Assembly: GCF_030913655.1 (NCBI RefSeq)
Contig: NZ_CP133189.1
Location: 3,331,001 to 3,395,000 of the forward strand
DNA length: 64,000 nucleotides
Reading direction: 5' to 3'
From: Clostridium sp. MB40-C1
GTDB lineage: Bacteria; Bacillota; Clostridia; Clostridiales; Clostridiaceae
Shown: positions 47,826 to 57,686 of the stretch, in pieces
Numbering within the stretch: position 1 is the first letter of the stretch
Layout of the letters: every line of letters begins with the position of its first letter
The notes under the pieces: model-generated
Database searches by the model: none
Told to the model about the DNA's origin: nothing
The model's input: only the letters and a program-made list of their open reading frames with translations
Program-made: the position numbers and the translations under genes

Positions 47826-47863
47826 AAAAAGTATAGGGAGTATAATTCACCCTATACTTTTTG
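47826..47863 (+). terminator. Terminator of ftsH
   Basis: AAAAAGTATAGGG pairs with CCCTATACTTTTT across a ten-base loop, followed by TTTGC. Confidence 0.88.
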
Positions 47864-47972
47864 CTTTGTTTTAATTATAATTAAGAGTATTAGAGACGAA
47901 TATTTTAGTTGTTATTAAGTTTATTGTAAAGAATTAATATAAAAAATATAAAAATTGTGAAAGGGTGGTAGT

Positions 47973-48359
47973 ATGGAATTTAATTTGCAAGAAGGAACAA
48001 AAGGTATAATTGAGATGGTTGTAAATGAAAAAGATTCTGCTAAGAATATTGGCTCAGGACTTGCAGATGTATTTGCAACACCAGCTATGATTGCACTAAT
48101 GGAGAACACAGCTCAAACTAGTATAAAAGACAGTTTACCAGACGGGCATTCTACAGTTGGAATAGAAATATGTGTTAAACACATTAAAGCTACACCTATT
48201 GGAATGAAAGTTAAATGTACATCTAGCTTAAAAAAGGTAGAGGGTAAGAAATTAACTTTCGAAGTAGAAGCTCATGATGAAGTTGGCAAAATAGGAGAAG
48301 GTACACATACTAGATATATAATAAATGACGAAGATTTTATGAAAAAAATTCAAAAGTAG
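47973..48359 (+). CDS. Hotdog-fold thioesterase family protein (FlK-like)
   Basis: The 128-residue protein resembles the fluoroacetyl-CoA thioesterase group: GSGLADVFATPAMIALMENTA followed by GIEICVKHIKATPIGMKV and THTRYII. These proteins hydrolyse acyl-CoAs; the natural substrate in clostridia is not known. A GGGTGG ribosome binding site lies before the ATG. It has its own terminator. Confidence 0.85.
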   Translation: MEFNLQEGTKGIIEMVVNEKDSAKNIGSGLADVFATPAMIALMENTAQTSIKDSLPDGHSTVGIEICVKHIKATPIGMKVKCTSSLKKVEGKKLTFEVEAHDEVGKIGEGTHTRYIINDEDFMKKIQK

Positions 48360-48377
48360 TTTTGAGTTGGGCATAAT

Positions 48378-48415
48378 AATAGGAATATACTTATATATTC
48401 CTATTAATTTTTTAA
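48378..48415 (+). terminator. Terminator of the thioesterase gene
   Basis: ATAGGAATATA pairs with TATATTCCTAT, followed by TAATTTTTT. Confidence 0.75.
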
Positions 48416-48433
48416 AAAAGAGGTGTTGTTAAT

Positions 48434-50104
48434 ATGAAAAATGATATTGAAATTGCTCAAAGTGCAGAAATGAAGCCAATAACAGAAATAGCAGCACAGT
48501 TAGGATTACAAGAAGATGATATTGAGCTTTATGGTAAATATAAGTGTAAAATATCTTTAGATGTTTTAAAGAAGGATATAAAGAAAGAAAATGGTAAGTT
48601 AATCCTTGTAACAGCAATAAACCCTACTCCAGCAGGAGAAGGAAAATCAACAGTTACAGTTGGGTTAGGGCAGGCTTTATGTAAATTAAATAAAAATGCA
48701 GTTATAGCCTTAAGGGAACCTTCGCTTGGACCTGTATTTGGAATAAAAGGAGGGGCAGCTGGAGGTGGATATTCTCAAGTAGTACCTATGGAAGATATAA
48801 ATTTACATTTCACTGGGGATATGCATGCAATTACAGCAGCAAATAACTTATTGGGAGCAGCAATAGATAATCATATACATCAAGGGAACAACTTGAGAAT
48901 TGATGCAAGACGCATAGCATTTAAAAGAGTTATGGACATGAATGACAGAGCACTTCGTAATATAGTAGTGGGAATGGGAGGAAAAATAAATGGATTCTTA
49001 AGAGAAGATGGATTCATGATAACTGTTGCTTCAGAGATAATGGCTATATTATGTTTATCAAATAGTTTGATGGATTTAAAAGAGAGAATGGGAAATATTC
49101 TTGTTGCTTATAATTTAGATGGAGAACCTGTATATTGCAAGGATTTAGGAGTTCAAGGTGCTATGGCTCTTCTAATGAAAGATGCTATAAAGCCAAATCT
49201 TGTTCAGACTTTGGAAAATACTCCAGCAATAATTCATGGGGGACCCTTTGCTAACATCGCTCATGGATGCAACAGTATTCTTGCTACTAAGATGGCATTA
49301 AAACTTGGAGACTATGCTATAACTGAGGCTGGATTTGGTGCAGACTTAGGAGCTGAGAAGTTCTTAGATATTAAATGTAGATATGGTGGGTTAAAACCTA
49401 ATTGTGTGGTTATTGTTGCTACTATAAGAGCATTGAAACATCATGGGGGAGTATCTAAAGAAGAACTTAGTATACCGAATGTACAAAAATTATCCAAGGG
49501 TATAGAAAATCTAGAAAAACAAATAGAAAATATCAAGAAGTATGGTGTTCCTGTAGTTGTTGCTATAAATAAATTTATAACAGATAGTGAAGAAGAGGTT
49601 AAATTTATAGAAAATTTCTGCAACAATTTAGGTGTAGAAGTTGCCCTTGCTGAAGTATGGGAAAAAGGTGGAGATGGTGGAATTCATCTTGCTGAAAAAG
49701 TTTTAAATGTTCTTGAAAATGAAGAAAGTAAATTTAAATGTTTATATGATGAAAAACTGCGTATTAAAGAGAAAATGAATATTATTAGTACAGAGATTTA
49801 TGGAGCTGATAAAGTTACATATACTAAAGCGGCAGAAAAACAGATTAAAGACATTGAGGCTTTAGGTTTAGATAAGCTTCCTATTTGTGTTGCTAAAACT
49901 CAATACTCACTTTCAGATAATCCACAGTTATTAGGAAAACCTTTAGGATTCGATATGAATGTGAGAGAAGTAAAAGTTTCTAATGGAGCAGGATTCATAG
50001 TTGTTTTAACAGGAGATGTTATGACTATGCCTGGGCTTCCAAAGGTACCAGCTGCTAATAAAATGGATATATTAGAAGATGGCACTATACTAGGACTATT
50101 CTAG
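48434..50104 (+). CDS. fhs: Formate-tetrahydrofolate ligase
   Basis: Fhs joins formate to tetrahydrofolate with ATP, giving 10-formyl-THF for purines and for the acetyl-CoA or glycine pathways of anaerobes. The ATP loop is [14 protein letters not shown] near residue 67. [20 protein letters not shown] and [13 protein letters not shown] are family motifs. Length 556 is standard. GAGGTG precedes the ATG by eight bases. Monocistronic by its flanking hairpins. Confidence 0.98.
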   Translation: MKNDIEIAQSAEMKPITEIAAQLGLQEDDIELYGKYKCKISLDVLKKDIKKENGKLILVTAINPTPAGEGKSTVTVGLGQALCKLNKNAVIALREPSLGPVFGIKGGAAGGGYSQVVPMEDINLHFTGDMHAITAANNLLGAAIDNHIHQGNNLRIDARRIAFKRVMDMNDRALRNIVVGMGGKINGFLREDGFMITVASEIMAILCLSNSLMDLKERMGNILVAYNLDGEPVYCKDLGVQGAMALLMKDAIKPNLVQTLENTPAIIHGGPFANIAHGCNSILATKMALKLGDYAITEAGFGADLGAEKFLDIKCRYGGLKPNCVVIVATIRALKHHGGVSKEELSIPNVQKLSKGIENLEKQIENIKKYGVPVVVAINKFITDSEEEVKFIENFCNNLGVEVALAEVWEKGGDGGIHLAEKVLNVLENEESKFKCLYDEKLRIKEKMNIISTEIYGADKVTYTKAAEKQIKDIEALGLDKLPICVAKTQYSLSDNPQLLGKPLGFDMNVREVKVSNGAGFIVVLTGDVMTMPGLPKVPAANKMDILEDGTILGLF

Positions 50105-50171
50105 GATATAGATGATGCATTTTATGCGATTTATAGCTTAATTTATGGGCTTATATAGAGTTAAGTTTTAC

Positions 50172-50199
50172 TTGACAAATTATAACCAACTGTTAAAAT
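50172..50199 (+). promoter_or_regulatory. Promoter of coaX
   Basis: TTGACA (50172-50177) and TAAAAT (50194-50199) are 16 bases apart. Confidence 0.6.
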
Positions 50200-50232
50200 T
50201 AAAATGGTATTAAGGTGGCAATATAAGTTGCT

Positions 50233-50266
50233 ATGAGAGCAGTTGTATACTGCTCTTATAATTTTA
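50233..50266 (+). promoter_or_regulatory. Terminator-like hairpin in the coaX leader
   Basis: ATGAGAGCAGT (50233-50243) pairs with ACTGCTCTTAT (50249-50259) across five bases and is followed by AATTTTATT. It lies between the promoter and the ribosome binding site AAGGAG, so it could attenuate the gene. A smaller hairpin with GGCAA and TTGCT precedes it. Confidence 0.5.
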
Positions 50267-50283
50267 TTAAGGAGTGTGTCACA

Positions 50284-51063
50284 GTGATTTTTGTTTTAGA
50301 TGCGGGGAACACAAATATTGTTTTAGGAATCTTTAAAGATAATGATCTTATTATGGAATGTAGAATAGGAACAGATGCTAAAAGAACATCTGATGAGTAT
50401 GGCATTCAGGTATTGAAGCTATTTTCACATAATAATATAAACCCTTCTAATATAAAAGGAGTAATCATATCCTCAGTAGTTCCAAATATCATGTATTCTA
50501 TTGAGCATATGATAAGAAAATATTTCAACATAGAGCCTATAGTTGTAGGACCAGGAGTTAAAACTGGAATTAATATTAAATATGATAATCCTAAATTTGT
50601 TGGAGCGGATAGAATAGTAAATGCAGTTGCTGCACATGAAATATATAAAAGACCGTTAATTATAATAGACTTTGGTACAGCAACTACTTTTTGTGCTGTA
50701 ACTAAAAAAGGTGACTATTTAGGTGGTGTAATATGTCCAGGAATAAAAATATCAGCTGATGCTTTATTTGAAAAAGCTGCTAAACTTCCGAGGATAGAAC
50801 TAGTAAAACCTAAAAAAGTTATATGCAAGAGTACTGTTGCAAGTATGCAATCAGGTATAGTTTATGGATATATTGGGCAAGTTGATTATATAGTTTCCAA
50901 AATGAAAAGGGAATTAATAGAGTTAGGTGAAGAAGAACCATTTGTTGTAGCAACAGGGGGACTTGCAAAACTTATTGCTCAAGATTCGGAAACTATTGAT
51001 GAAGTAAGTCCATTTTTAACATTAGAAGGGCTTAAAATTATATATGAAAAGAATAAAGAGTAG
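50284..51063 (+). CDS. coaX: Type III pantothenate kinase
   Basis: CoaX phosphorylates pantothenate, the first step of coenzyme A synthesis. The ASKHA motifs are [15 protein letters not shown] at the N-terminus, [11 protein letters not shown] and [13 protein letters not shown]; type III enzymes need a monovalent cation and are not feedback-inhibited by CoA. The GTG at 50284 follows AAGGAG and gives 259 residues. The upstream extension of the open frame lies in the leader hairpin. Confidence 0.96.
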   Translation: MIFVLDAGNTNIVLGIFKDNDLIMECRIGTDAKRTSDEYGIQVLKLFSHNNINPSNIKGVIISSVVPNIMYSIEHMIRKYFNIEPIVVGPGVKTGINIKYDNPKFVGADRIVNAVAAHEIYKRPLIIIDFGTATTFCAVTKKGDYLGGVICPGIKISADALFEKAAKLPRIELVKPKKVICKSTVASMQSGIVYGYIGQVDYIVSKMKRELIELGEEEPFVVATGGLAKLIAQDSETIDEVSPFLTLEGLKIIYEKNKE

Positions 51064-51071
51064 GTATATAT

Positions 51072-52046
51072 ATGAAAATAGGAAGTTTAACCTTTGATAA
51101 TAATGTAGTTTTAGCACCTATGGCTGGTGTAACAGACATAGCTTACAGGGGTTTGTGCAAAAAAATGGGATGTGGGCTTGTATATACAGAGATGATTAGT
51201 GCTAAAGCTCTTTATTATGATAGCGACAGAACAAAAGAGATGCTTAGATTTAGCGAAGAAGAAAAACCTGTAGCTGTTCAATTATTTGGTAGTGAACCAG
51301 AGGTTATGGCTGAAGTATGCCAAATGTTTAATGAAGAAAAAGATGTTTGTTTAATTGATATAAATATGGGATGTCCTGCACCTAAAATAGTTAAAAATGG
51401 TGAAGGGTCAGCTCTTATGAAAAAACCTGAGTTAGCTGCTGAAATAGTGAGACATATGAAGAAAAAATTAACAAAACCTTTAACCGTTAAATTTAGAAAG
51501 GGTTTTGATGAAAATAACATAAATGCTGTAGAGTTTGCGAAAAGGATGGAAGAGGCTGGCGCAGATGCTGTAACAGTCCATGGAAGAACTCGAGCCCAAA
51601 TGTATGAAGGAAAAGCTGACTGGGACATAATAAAAAAAGTAAAAGAAAGTATTAAAATTCCTGTTATAGGAAATGGAGATGTTTTTTCCGCACAAGATGC
51701 CTTTGCTTTAAGAGAGCATACTAAATGCGATGGTATTATGGTAGCTAGGGGAGCTATGGGTAACCCTTGGATTTTTAGGGAAATAAATCAAGCACTTAAT
51801 AATGAAAAAGTCACATACCCGAATGAAAAAGAAAAGATAGATATGTGTATGAGACATTTAAAATTAGCCATTCAATATCATGGTGAGGCTAGGGCAGTGC
51901 GAGAAATGAGAAAGCATATTGCTTGGTACATAAAAGGTATAAAAAATTGTACGGATATAAAGAACAAGATAAATACTGAAAAGTCAAGCGAAAATGTAAT
52001 GAAAATTTTATTAGAATATAAAAACCAATTTAAGAGTAACCTTTAA
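51072..52046 (+). CDS. dusB: tRNA-dihydrouridine synthase
   Basis: Reduces uridines in tRNA D-loops with FMN. VLAPMAGVTDIAYRGL at the N-terminus and DINMGCPAPKIVKNGEGSAL with the catalytic cysteine are hallmarks; ARGAMGNPWIF binds FMN. It starts eight bases after coaX, so co-transcription is likely. The 324-residue length and place suit DusB. Confidence 0.95.
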   Translation: MKIGSLTFDNNVVLAPMAGVTDIAYRGLCKKMGCGLVYTEMISAKALYYDSDRTKEMLRFSEEEKPVAVQLFGSEPEVMAEVCQMFNEEKDVCLIDINMGCPAPKIVKNGEGSALMKKPELAAEIVRHMKKKLTKPLTVKFRKGFDENNINAVEFAKRMEEAGADAVTVHGRTRAQMYEGKADWDIIKKVKESIKIPVIGNGDVFSAQDAFALREHTKCDGIMVARGAMGNPWIFREINQALNNEKVTYPNEKEKIDMCMRHLKLAIQYHGEARAVREMRKHIAWYIKGIKNCTDIKNKINTEKSSENVMKILLEYKNQFKSNL

Positions 52047-52129
52047 TTTGTATGTTTACTCAGTAACTGTAATTTATTTAGTACATTCATAATAAAATTA
52101 ATGTATAAACAATGATTTGTAGGTAAATA

Positions 52130-52963
52130 ATGAATAAGAATAGTAGGGTTATTTATGCAACTACTGAATTAGAAAAATCATACAATAATAATAGCCTTTG
52201 GGGCAAAATAAAAGATAAATTATATACTAAGCATGAAGAGGACTATTTAATAAAAGAGTTGGGAATCACTGTGTCTAAGGTGAAATTTCCTCCAAACTTT
52301 CATGAAAATGCGTTTGAAAGAAATGTACATAAGATAAATAAGAAATTTGGAAGTAATAATTCTAGTTTGGCGTTAAAAACCATAAGAAAACTAGATTATT
52401 ATTTTTATAGTGAGTTTCAAAAAAAGTTATTTGCCTATAGTGTAGTTAAAAGTATACAATTAATTTTAATGACACGTCAAAAAAGCATAAGTAATAGTTG
52501 TATATTAGTATTTGATGGTGCAGATGAAATAAATAGATATATAGTTTTTGAATTAGCAAAGAAATCAAAATTTTTTATCTTATTATCAAATAATATCCGA
52601 AAAACAAGGGAATTGTGTGATTGTATAATATCAAGTTTTGGAAGCTCACCTGTAGTTACTAATGACATGGATTTTGCGTTAAAAAGCGCTGATTTTATAA
52701 TAACATCTAGACCATTAAATAGTATAAACAAGTCCCCTATATGGTACTTAGATAACACATATGTTCCAAAAGAATATAGTGAATTAATAGTCAATGATGT
52801 ATCTTATTCTACACCATGGCAAGTTGAAAAGTTAAGTTTAACTCCCGAATTATTAGGAGCTATTTTTGCTAACAATAAAATTGATGATATAGAAGAGTTT
52901 CTAGGGGAGAATAAAATATTTATTAAAAATATAGGCTTTGAAAGTGCAAAATTTTTGCCATAA
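52130..52963 (+). CDS. Unrecognised protein between dusB and greA
   Basis: The 277-residue soluble protein has no signal peptide. The N-terminal half is basic. From about residue 120 a Rossmann-like alternation appears (SCILVFDGADEINRYIVFEL, FFILLSNN, SADFIITSRP), resembling nucleotide- or cofactor-binding folds, but I see no complete dinucleotide motif. The C-terminus reads LSLTPELLGAIFANN. The start ATG has only a weak ribosome binding site (GTAGGT). I cannot assign a function; the place in a conserved gene block suggests vertical inheritance. Confidence 0.7.
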   Translation: MNKNSRVIYATTELEKSYNNNSLWGKIKDKLYTKHEEDYLIKELGITVSKVKFPPNFHENAFERNVHKINKKFGSNNSSLALKTIRKLDYYFYSEFQKKLFAYSVVKSIQLILMTRQKSISNSCILVFDGADEINRYIVFELAKKSKFFILLSNNIRKTRELCDCIISSFGSSPVVTNDMDFALKSADFIITSRPLNSINKSPIWYLDNTYVPKEYSELIVNDVSYSTPWQVEKLSLTPELLGAIFANNKIDDIEEFLGENKIFIKNIGFESAKFLP

Positions 52964-53091
52964 TACCACATGGAAAAATTTTGAAAAAATCGTGTTGACA
53001 TTAGATGTTTACTGATTTATAATTACTTAAATAGTTTGATGTAAACAATAAAGGTATTTAAAATAAATTATGAATTAAAGGGGAGTAAAAA

Positions 53092-53571
53092 ATGAGTGAA
53101 GCAAAACAATACATTATGACAAGTGAAGGTGTAAAGAAATTAGAAGACGAGTTAGAATTTCTTAAAACTGTTAAAAGAAAAGAGATAACTGAAAAAATTA
53201 AAGTTGCGCTCTCTTATGGAGATTTAAGTGAAAACTCAGAATATGATGAAGCTAAAAATGAACAAGCTTTTGTTGAAGGAAGAATAATTCAACTTGAAAA
53301 TATGCTAAGAAATGCGAGTGTTGTTGATGAAAGTGAAATTTCATCAGAAACAGTAAGTGTTGGTTCTCATGCTAAAGTAAAAGATTATGATTTTGATGAA
53401 GAAATAGAATTTCATATTGTAGGTTCTGCTGAAGCTGATCCTATGGAGAATAAAATTTCAAATGAATCACCTGTAGGTAAAGCACTTATAGGTAAAAAGG
53501 TTGGAGATATTGTAGAAGTTCCAGTTCCAGACGGGGTTAGTAAATTTGAAATTTTGGAGATTAGAGTATAA
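53092..53571 (+). CDS. greA: Transcription elongation factor GreA
   Basis: GreA restarts backtracked RNA polymerase by inducing transcript cleavage. The N-terminal coiled coil carries the tip acidic residues in [20 protein letters not shown]. The C-terminal FKBP-like domain ends in EILEIRV. Length 159 is standard. GGGGAG precedes the ATG. Confidence 0.97.
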   Translation: MSEAKQYIMTSEGVKKLEDELEFLKTVKRKEITEKIKVALSYGDLSENSEYDEAKNEQAFVEGRIIQLENMLRNASVVDESEISSETVSVGSHAKVKDYDFDEEIEFHIVGSAEADPMENKISNESPVGKALIGKKVGDIVEVPVPDGVSKFEILEIRV

Positions 53572-53616
53572 ACTATAGAGTGGTAGATTAAAGATGAAAA
53601 TTGGAGGGATGCACTA

Positions 53617-55149
53617 ATGGCGGAAAAGCAGTTGACTAAAGAAGAAATAAAACAAATGAAAATGGAAGCTAAGCAAGAAGCAGAAATGAATGCTTTACTT
53701 AAAGAAAGAAGACAAAAACTAGAAGACTTACAAGCGGCAGGTAAAGACCCTTTTGATGTATATAAAGTAGAAAGAACTCATACTTCTGAAGAGGTTAGAA
53801 ACAACTATGAAGAATTAGAAGGAAAAGATGTAACTATAGCTGGTAGACTTATGTCTAAGAGGGTACATGGAAAAGCTGGATTTTCTGATATTCATGATAG
53901 ATACGGAAAAATGCAGTTATACATAAAGATAGACAATGTAGGGGAAGACAAATTAAAACAATACAAAACTTTTGATATTGGTGACTTTGTATCAATTACA
54001 GGTACTGTATTTAAGACTAAGACAGAAGAAGTTACTATACAAATCAAAGACTTTGAGCTTTTAACTAAGTCTTTAAAACCACTTCCAGAAAAATTTCATG
54101 GATTAAAGGATCCTGATTTAAGATACAGACAAAGATATGTGGATTTAGTAATGAATCAAGAAGCAAAAGCAACACTTCTTAAGAGAACATCTATTATAAA
54201 AGCTATGAGAGAATTTTTAGATAATAGGGATTTTATAGAAGTAGAGACTCCTTCATTATCACCTATAGCTGGTGGTGCTGCAGCTAAACCATTTGTAACA
54301 CATCATAATGCACTAGATGTTGATATGTATTTAAGAATAGCACCAGAGCTATACCTAAAAAGACTTATAGTAGGTGGTTTTGAAAAAGTATATGAAATAG
54401 GTAAAAACTTCAGAAATGAGGGTATAGATGTAAGACATAACCCAGAGTTTACTTCTATAGAACTATATGAAGCATATTCTGATTATAATGATATGATGGA
54501 AATTACTGAAAATATGGTAGCGCATATTTGCGAGAAAGTTAATGGAACAACTAAGGTTGTATATGAAGGTACAGAAATAGATTTTGCTCCACCATGGAGA
54601 AGATTAACTATGGTAGATGCAGTTAAAGAGTATGCTGGAGTTGACTTTAATACAATTAGTAGCCATGAAGAAGCTAGACAAATATGTAAAGAAAAAGGTG
54701 TAGAACTAAAGAAAGAACTTAAGGACTGTACAAAAGGGGATATTTTAGTAGCTTTCTTTGAAGAATATGCAGAAGAAAAATTGATGGAGCCTACTTTTAT
54801 ATGTGACTATCCAGTAGAAAATTCACCTCTTACTAAGAAAAAGAGAGGAAATGCGGAATTAACTGAGAGATTTGAAGGATTTGTATATGGTAGAGAACTT
54901 TGTAATGCATATTCAGAGTTAAATGACCCTATAGTTCAAAAGGAAAGATTCCTTCAACAATTAAAAGAAAGAGAACTTGGTGATGATGAAGCATACATGA
55001 TGGATGATGATTTCATAAATGCTTTAGAAATAGGAATGCCTCCAACAGGTGGAATGGGAATGGGAATAGATAGACTTGTAATGTTCCTAACTGATTCTCA
55101 TTCAATAAGAGACGTAATATTATTCCCAACAATGAAACCAACTAAATAA
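53617..55149 (+). CDS. lysS: Lysyl-tRNA synthetase, class II
   Basis: Charges tRNA-Lys. The N-terminal OB fold ([20 protein letters not shown]) binds the anticodon. The class II core has motif 2 [20 protein letters not shown] and motif 3 [14 protein letters not shown]. The N-terminus has a ~30-residue charged extension. GGAGGG precedes the ATG. It closes the block that matches Bacillus. Confidence 0.98.
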   Translation: MAEKQLTKEEIKQMKMEAKQEAEMNALLKERRQKLEDLQAAGKDPFDVYKVERTHTSEEVRNNYEELEGKDVTIAGRLMSKRVHGKAGFSDIHDRYGKMQLYIKIDNVGEDKLKQYKTFDIGDFVSITGTVFKTKTEEVTIQIKDFELLTKSLKPLPEKFHGLKDPDLRYRQRYVDLVMNQEAKATLLKRTSIIKAMREFLDNRDFIEVETPSLSPIAGGAAAKPFVTHHNALDVDMYLRIAPELYLKRLIVGGFEKVYEIGKNFRNEGIDVRHNPEFTSIELYEAYSDYNDMMEITENMVAHICEKVNGTTKVVYEGTEIDFAPPWRRLTMVDAVKEYAGVDFNTISSHEEARQICKEKGVELKKELKDCTKGDILVAFFEEYAEEKLMEPTFICDYPVENSPLTKKKRGNAELTERFEGFVYGRELCNAYSELNDPIVQKERFLQQLKERELGDDEAYMMDDDFINALEIGMPPTGGMGMGIDRLVMFLTDSHSIRDVILFPTMKPTK

Positions 55150-55155
55150 CATTTT

Positions 55156-55241
55156 TATAGGAGTCAGGTAATAGGTGCTAAGTGCTAGGGAAGATTGATT
55201 TTCTTAGTACCTAGTACCTTTGACCTAGCACCTAGAAAAAA
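55156..55241. repeat. Heptamer-type repeats (AGGTNCT and complement)
   Basis: AGGTGCTAAGTGCTAGG on one side and CCTAGTACC with CCTAGCACCTAG on the other form a loose inverted repeat. The same units occur at 43776-43806 on the other side of spoIIE. Confidence 0.6.
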
Positions 55242-55245
55242 GTGC

Positions 55246-55273
55246 TTGCAATTTTTAAGAAGTGTGATATAAT
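55246..55273 (+). promoter_or_regulatory. Promoter of tRNA-Asn
   Basis: TTGCAA (55246-55251) and TATAAT (55268-55273) are 16 bases apart. Confidence 0.65.
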
Positions 55274-55291
55274 AACTATTGTATTCAATGT

Positions 55292-55366
<75 letters not shown>

Positions 55367-55413
55367 TTTTTATTTTTTGGACTATATTTTAGTGAAATAA
55401 TTTTTAAATATAC

Positions 55414-55441
55414 TTGACAATTAGATTTTATTTGATAGAAT
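55414..55441 (+). promoter_or_regulatory. Promoter of the glyS T-box leader
   Basis: TTGACA (55414-55419) and TAGAAT (55436-55441) are 16 bases apart. Confidence 0.65.
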
Positions 55442-55448
55442 GATTTTT

Positions 55449-55654
55449 AAGAATAATTTAATAGAAAAGTACATGATGATAAAGAAGAGTAAGAATAACT
55501 TTTTTATAGAGAGGCTGTGGTAGGTGTAAACGGCTAAAAGGTTATTACGAATGGAGCTTTGGAGTGTAATTAGTATTGAGGAGGGCTATTGCCAAAAAGG
55601 GTGGAACCGCGGAAATGTAAATTTCGTCCCTTTAGGTAGTGAGGTCTTTTTTTT
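55449..55654 (+). promoter_or_regulatory. Glycine T-box riboswitch of glyS
   Basis: The T-box core AGGGTGGAACCGCG lies near 55597-55610. Its TGGA bulge would pair with a tRNA 3' end having discriminator U, as tRNA-Gly has. A GAATGGAGC stretch holds the probable specifier GGA (55553-55555), a glycine codon. Stem I begins with AGAGAGGCTGTGGTAGGTG. GGAAAT and ATTTCG followed by CCCTTT form the terminator, with eight Ts at 55647-55654. Uncharged tRNA-Gly would open the gene. Confidence 0.88.
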
Positions 55655-55660
55655 ATACAT

Positions 55661-55795
55661 TTTTATCCGATGTCTAACTATCCTAATACTCCTATTTTCT
55701 TTAAGTGAGAGTAAAGGATGGTATGACCCTGGATAATGATTTCTAACTTTCAGATGGAGTAAAAATTTCACCTGAAACCAAGAATTCTGTTTATA
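55661..55795. repeat. Dispersed repeat (copy 3) between T-box and glyS
   Basis: TTTTATCCGATGTCTA (55661-55676) equals 15364-15379, and 55771-55795 matches 3057-3081 with two differences. The end forms a hairpin of TTTCAGATGGAG with TTTCACCTGAAA. The element adds about 135 bases between the riboswitch terminator and the start of glyS. Confidence 0.65.
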
Positions 55796-55826
55796 CGAAA
55801 TATTAAGTTTGTAGGAGGTAATGACA

Positions 55827-57218
55827 ATGGCTTTTGAAAAGACAATGGATAAGGTAGTTTCATTATGTAAAGGTAGAGGATTTATATTTCAAGGTTCTGA
55901 AATATATGGGGGACTTGCGAATTCATGGGATTACGGTCCTCTAGGAGTTGAATTTAAAAACAACGTTAAAAAAGCTTGGTGGAAAAAGTTTATACAAGAA
56001 AGTCCATATAATGTAGGAATTGATGCTAGTATATTGATGAATAAAGAAGTGTGGGTTGCTTCTGGACACGTAGGTGGGTTTTCAGATCCATTAATGGATT
56101 GTAAAGAATGTAAAGCTAGATTTAGAGCAGATAAAATAGTAGAAGAACATATGGCCACTCAAGGAATTGATGATGTAAGTGCTGATGGATGGACTAGTGA
56201 AGAGTTAATGAAATACATAGATGATAACAATATAGTTTGTCCTAAATGTGGAAAGAAAAACTATACAAATATAAGAAGATTTAATCTTATGTTTAAGACT
56301 TTTCAAGGAGTTACAGAGGATTCTTCTTCTGAAATATATTTGAGGCCAGAAACGGCTCAAGGTATTTTTGTAAACTTTAAAAATGTCCAAAGAACTTCAA
56401 GAAAGAAGGTTCCATTTGGTATAGGACAAATAGGTAAATCATTTAGAAATGAAATTACTCCAGGTAACTTTACTTTTAGGACTAGAGAATTTGAACAAAT
56501 GGAATTAGAATTTTTCTGTGAACCAGGAACAGATTTAGAATGGTTTAACTACTGGAAAGATTATTGTTGGAAATTTTTATTGAACTTAGGTATGACAGAA
56601 AAGAACTTAAGATTTAGAGATCACGAAGCAGAAGAATTATCTTTCTACAGTAAGGCAACATCAGATGTTGAGTTCCTATTCCCGTTCGGATGGGGAGAAT
56701 TATGGGGAATTGCTGATAGAACAGATTACGATTTGAAACAACATATTGAACATTCCGGAGAAGAGATGTCATATTTGGATCCAACAACAAATAAAAAATA
56801 TATACCATATGTTATAGAGCCATCTTTAGGAGCTGATAGAGTAGCTTTAGCATTTTTAGTAGATGCATATGATGAAGAAGAACTTGAAAATGGAGATACT
56901 AGAACAGTACTTCGTTTACACCCTGCATTATCTCCGTTTAAAGCTGCTATACTACCTTTATCTAAAAAACTTTCAGATAAAGCTCTAGAAGTTTATGCAC
57001 AATTAAGCAAGAAATTTAACATAGAATATGATGAAGCGGGAAGTATAGGTAAGAGATATAGAAGAGAAGATGAAATAGGAACTCCTTATTGTATAACTAT
57101 TGATTTTGATACATTAGAAGACAATACTGTTACAGTAAGAGATAGAGATACAATGGATCAAGTGAGAATGAGTATAGATGAATTAGAAAAATTTATTGCA
57201 GATAAGATAGAATTTTAA
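55827..57218 (+). CDS. glyS: Glycyl-tRNA synthetase (single-chain, alpha2 type)
   Basis: Charges tRNA-Gly; this is the homodimeric eukaryote-like form, not the alpha2beta2 GlyQS. Class II motifs are [40 protein letters not shown] (motif 2) and [14 protein letters not shown] (motif 3). A CKEC/CPKC zinc-like pair lies in the insertion. The ATG at 55827 is preferred because AGGAGG lies seven bases upstream; an ATG at 55821 is too near. Length is 463 residues. Confidence 0.97.
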   Translation: MAFEKTMDKVVSLCKGRGFIFQGSEIYGGLANSWDYGPLGVEFKNNVKKAWWKKFIQESPYNVGIDASILMNKEVWVASGHVGGFSDPLMDCKECKARFRADKIVEEHMATQGIDDVSADGWTSEELMKYIDDNNIVCPKCGKKNYTNIRRFNLMFKTFQGVTEDSSSEIYLRPETAQGIFVNFKNVQRTSRKKVPFGIGQIGKSFRNEITPGNFTFRTREFEQMELEFFCEPGTDLEWFNYWKDYCWKFLLNLGMTEKNLRFRDHEAEELSFYSKATSDVEFLFPFGWGELWGIADRTDYDLKQHIEHSGEEMSYLDPTTNKKYIPYVIEPSLGADRVALAFLVDAYDEEELENGDTRTVLRLHPALSPFKAAILPLSKKLSDKALEVYAQLSKKFNIEYDEAGSIGKRYRREDEIGTPYCITIDFDTLEDNTVTVRDRDTMDQVRMSIDELEKFIADKIEF

Positions 57219-57237
57219 ATTTATAAACAGTTATAAA

Positions 57238-57287
57238 AACGAATGCTAATAGCAAAGAGAATTTGTTATTAGCATTCGTTTTATTCT
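57238..57287 (+). terminator. Terminator of glyS
   Basis: AACGAATGCTAATA pairs with TATTAGCATTCGTT nearly perfectly, followed by TTATTC. Confidence 0.88.
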
Positions 57288-57405
57288 ATTTTTATAAGTA
57301 TAATATAAATATGTTTTTGGACAGGTATACATAAGGTTATAAGGAGAAGGAGTTTTATAAGCGGATAATAGTTGATTACAAGAATCAATTGATAAAAAAG
57401 TTTTT

Positions 57406-57509
57406 AAAAAAAACACCGGAAACTCCGGTGCTTAAATAAGGTTTATAATGGGGATATGTTATGCGTCTAATTAAATTTGGGGAATTAATTATCGATTTTT
57501 CACGACACT
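57406..57509 (-). ncRNA. Candidate small RNA on the minus strand
   Basis: On the minus strand a promoter (57515-57543) is followed by about 103 transcribed bases and an intrinsic terminator: CACCGGA-AAC-TCCGGTG (57414-57430) and eight Ts. No reading frame with a start signal lies inside, and no minus-strand gene lies upstream that could need the terminator. Two unpaired stretches contain CCCC (complement of 57450-57453 and 57479-57482), a feature of small RNAs that bind Shine-Dalgarno sequences. The identity is not known. Confidence 0.5.
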
Positions 57510-57514
57510 TTGAT

Positions 57515-57543
57515 AGTATATCAAAATAAACTATATTAATCAA
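57515..57543 (-). promoter_or_regulatory. Sigma-A promoter of the candidate small RNA
   Basis: The minus strand reads TTGATT (57538-57543), 17 bases, TATACT (57515-57520). Confidence 0.55.
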
Positions 57544-57686
57544 TAGGTAAATTAAAATTTTTATTTTCTAATAATTTAGAATAGTAAGTATATATAAAAA
57601 ACATTAAATATATTAAGTTCGGTTATAAAGTGATATAATTGAATAGAAGTAAAGACAATAATAAAGGGTACTTGGAGGTTTCTCTA

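Noticed and set aside
55551..55736. Short frames on both strands near the T-box
   Set aside because: They overlap the riboswitch and repeat; no start signals.
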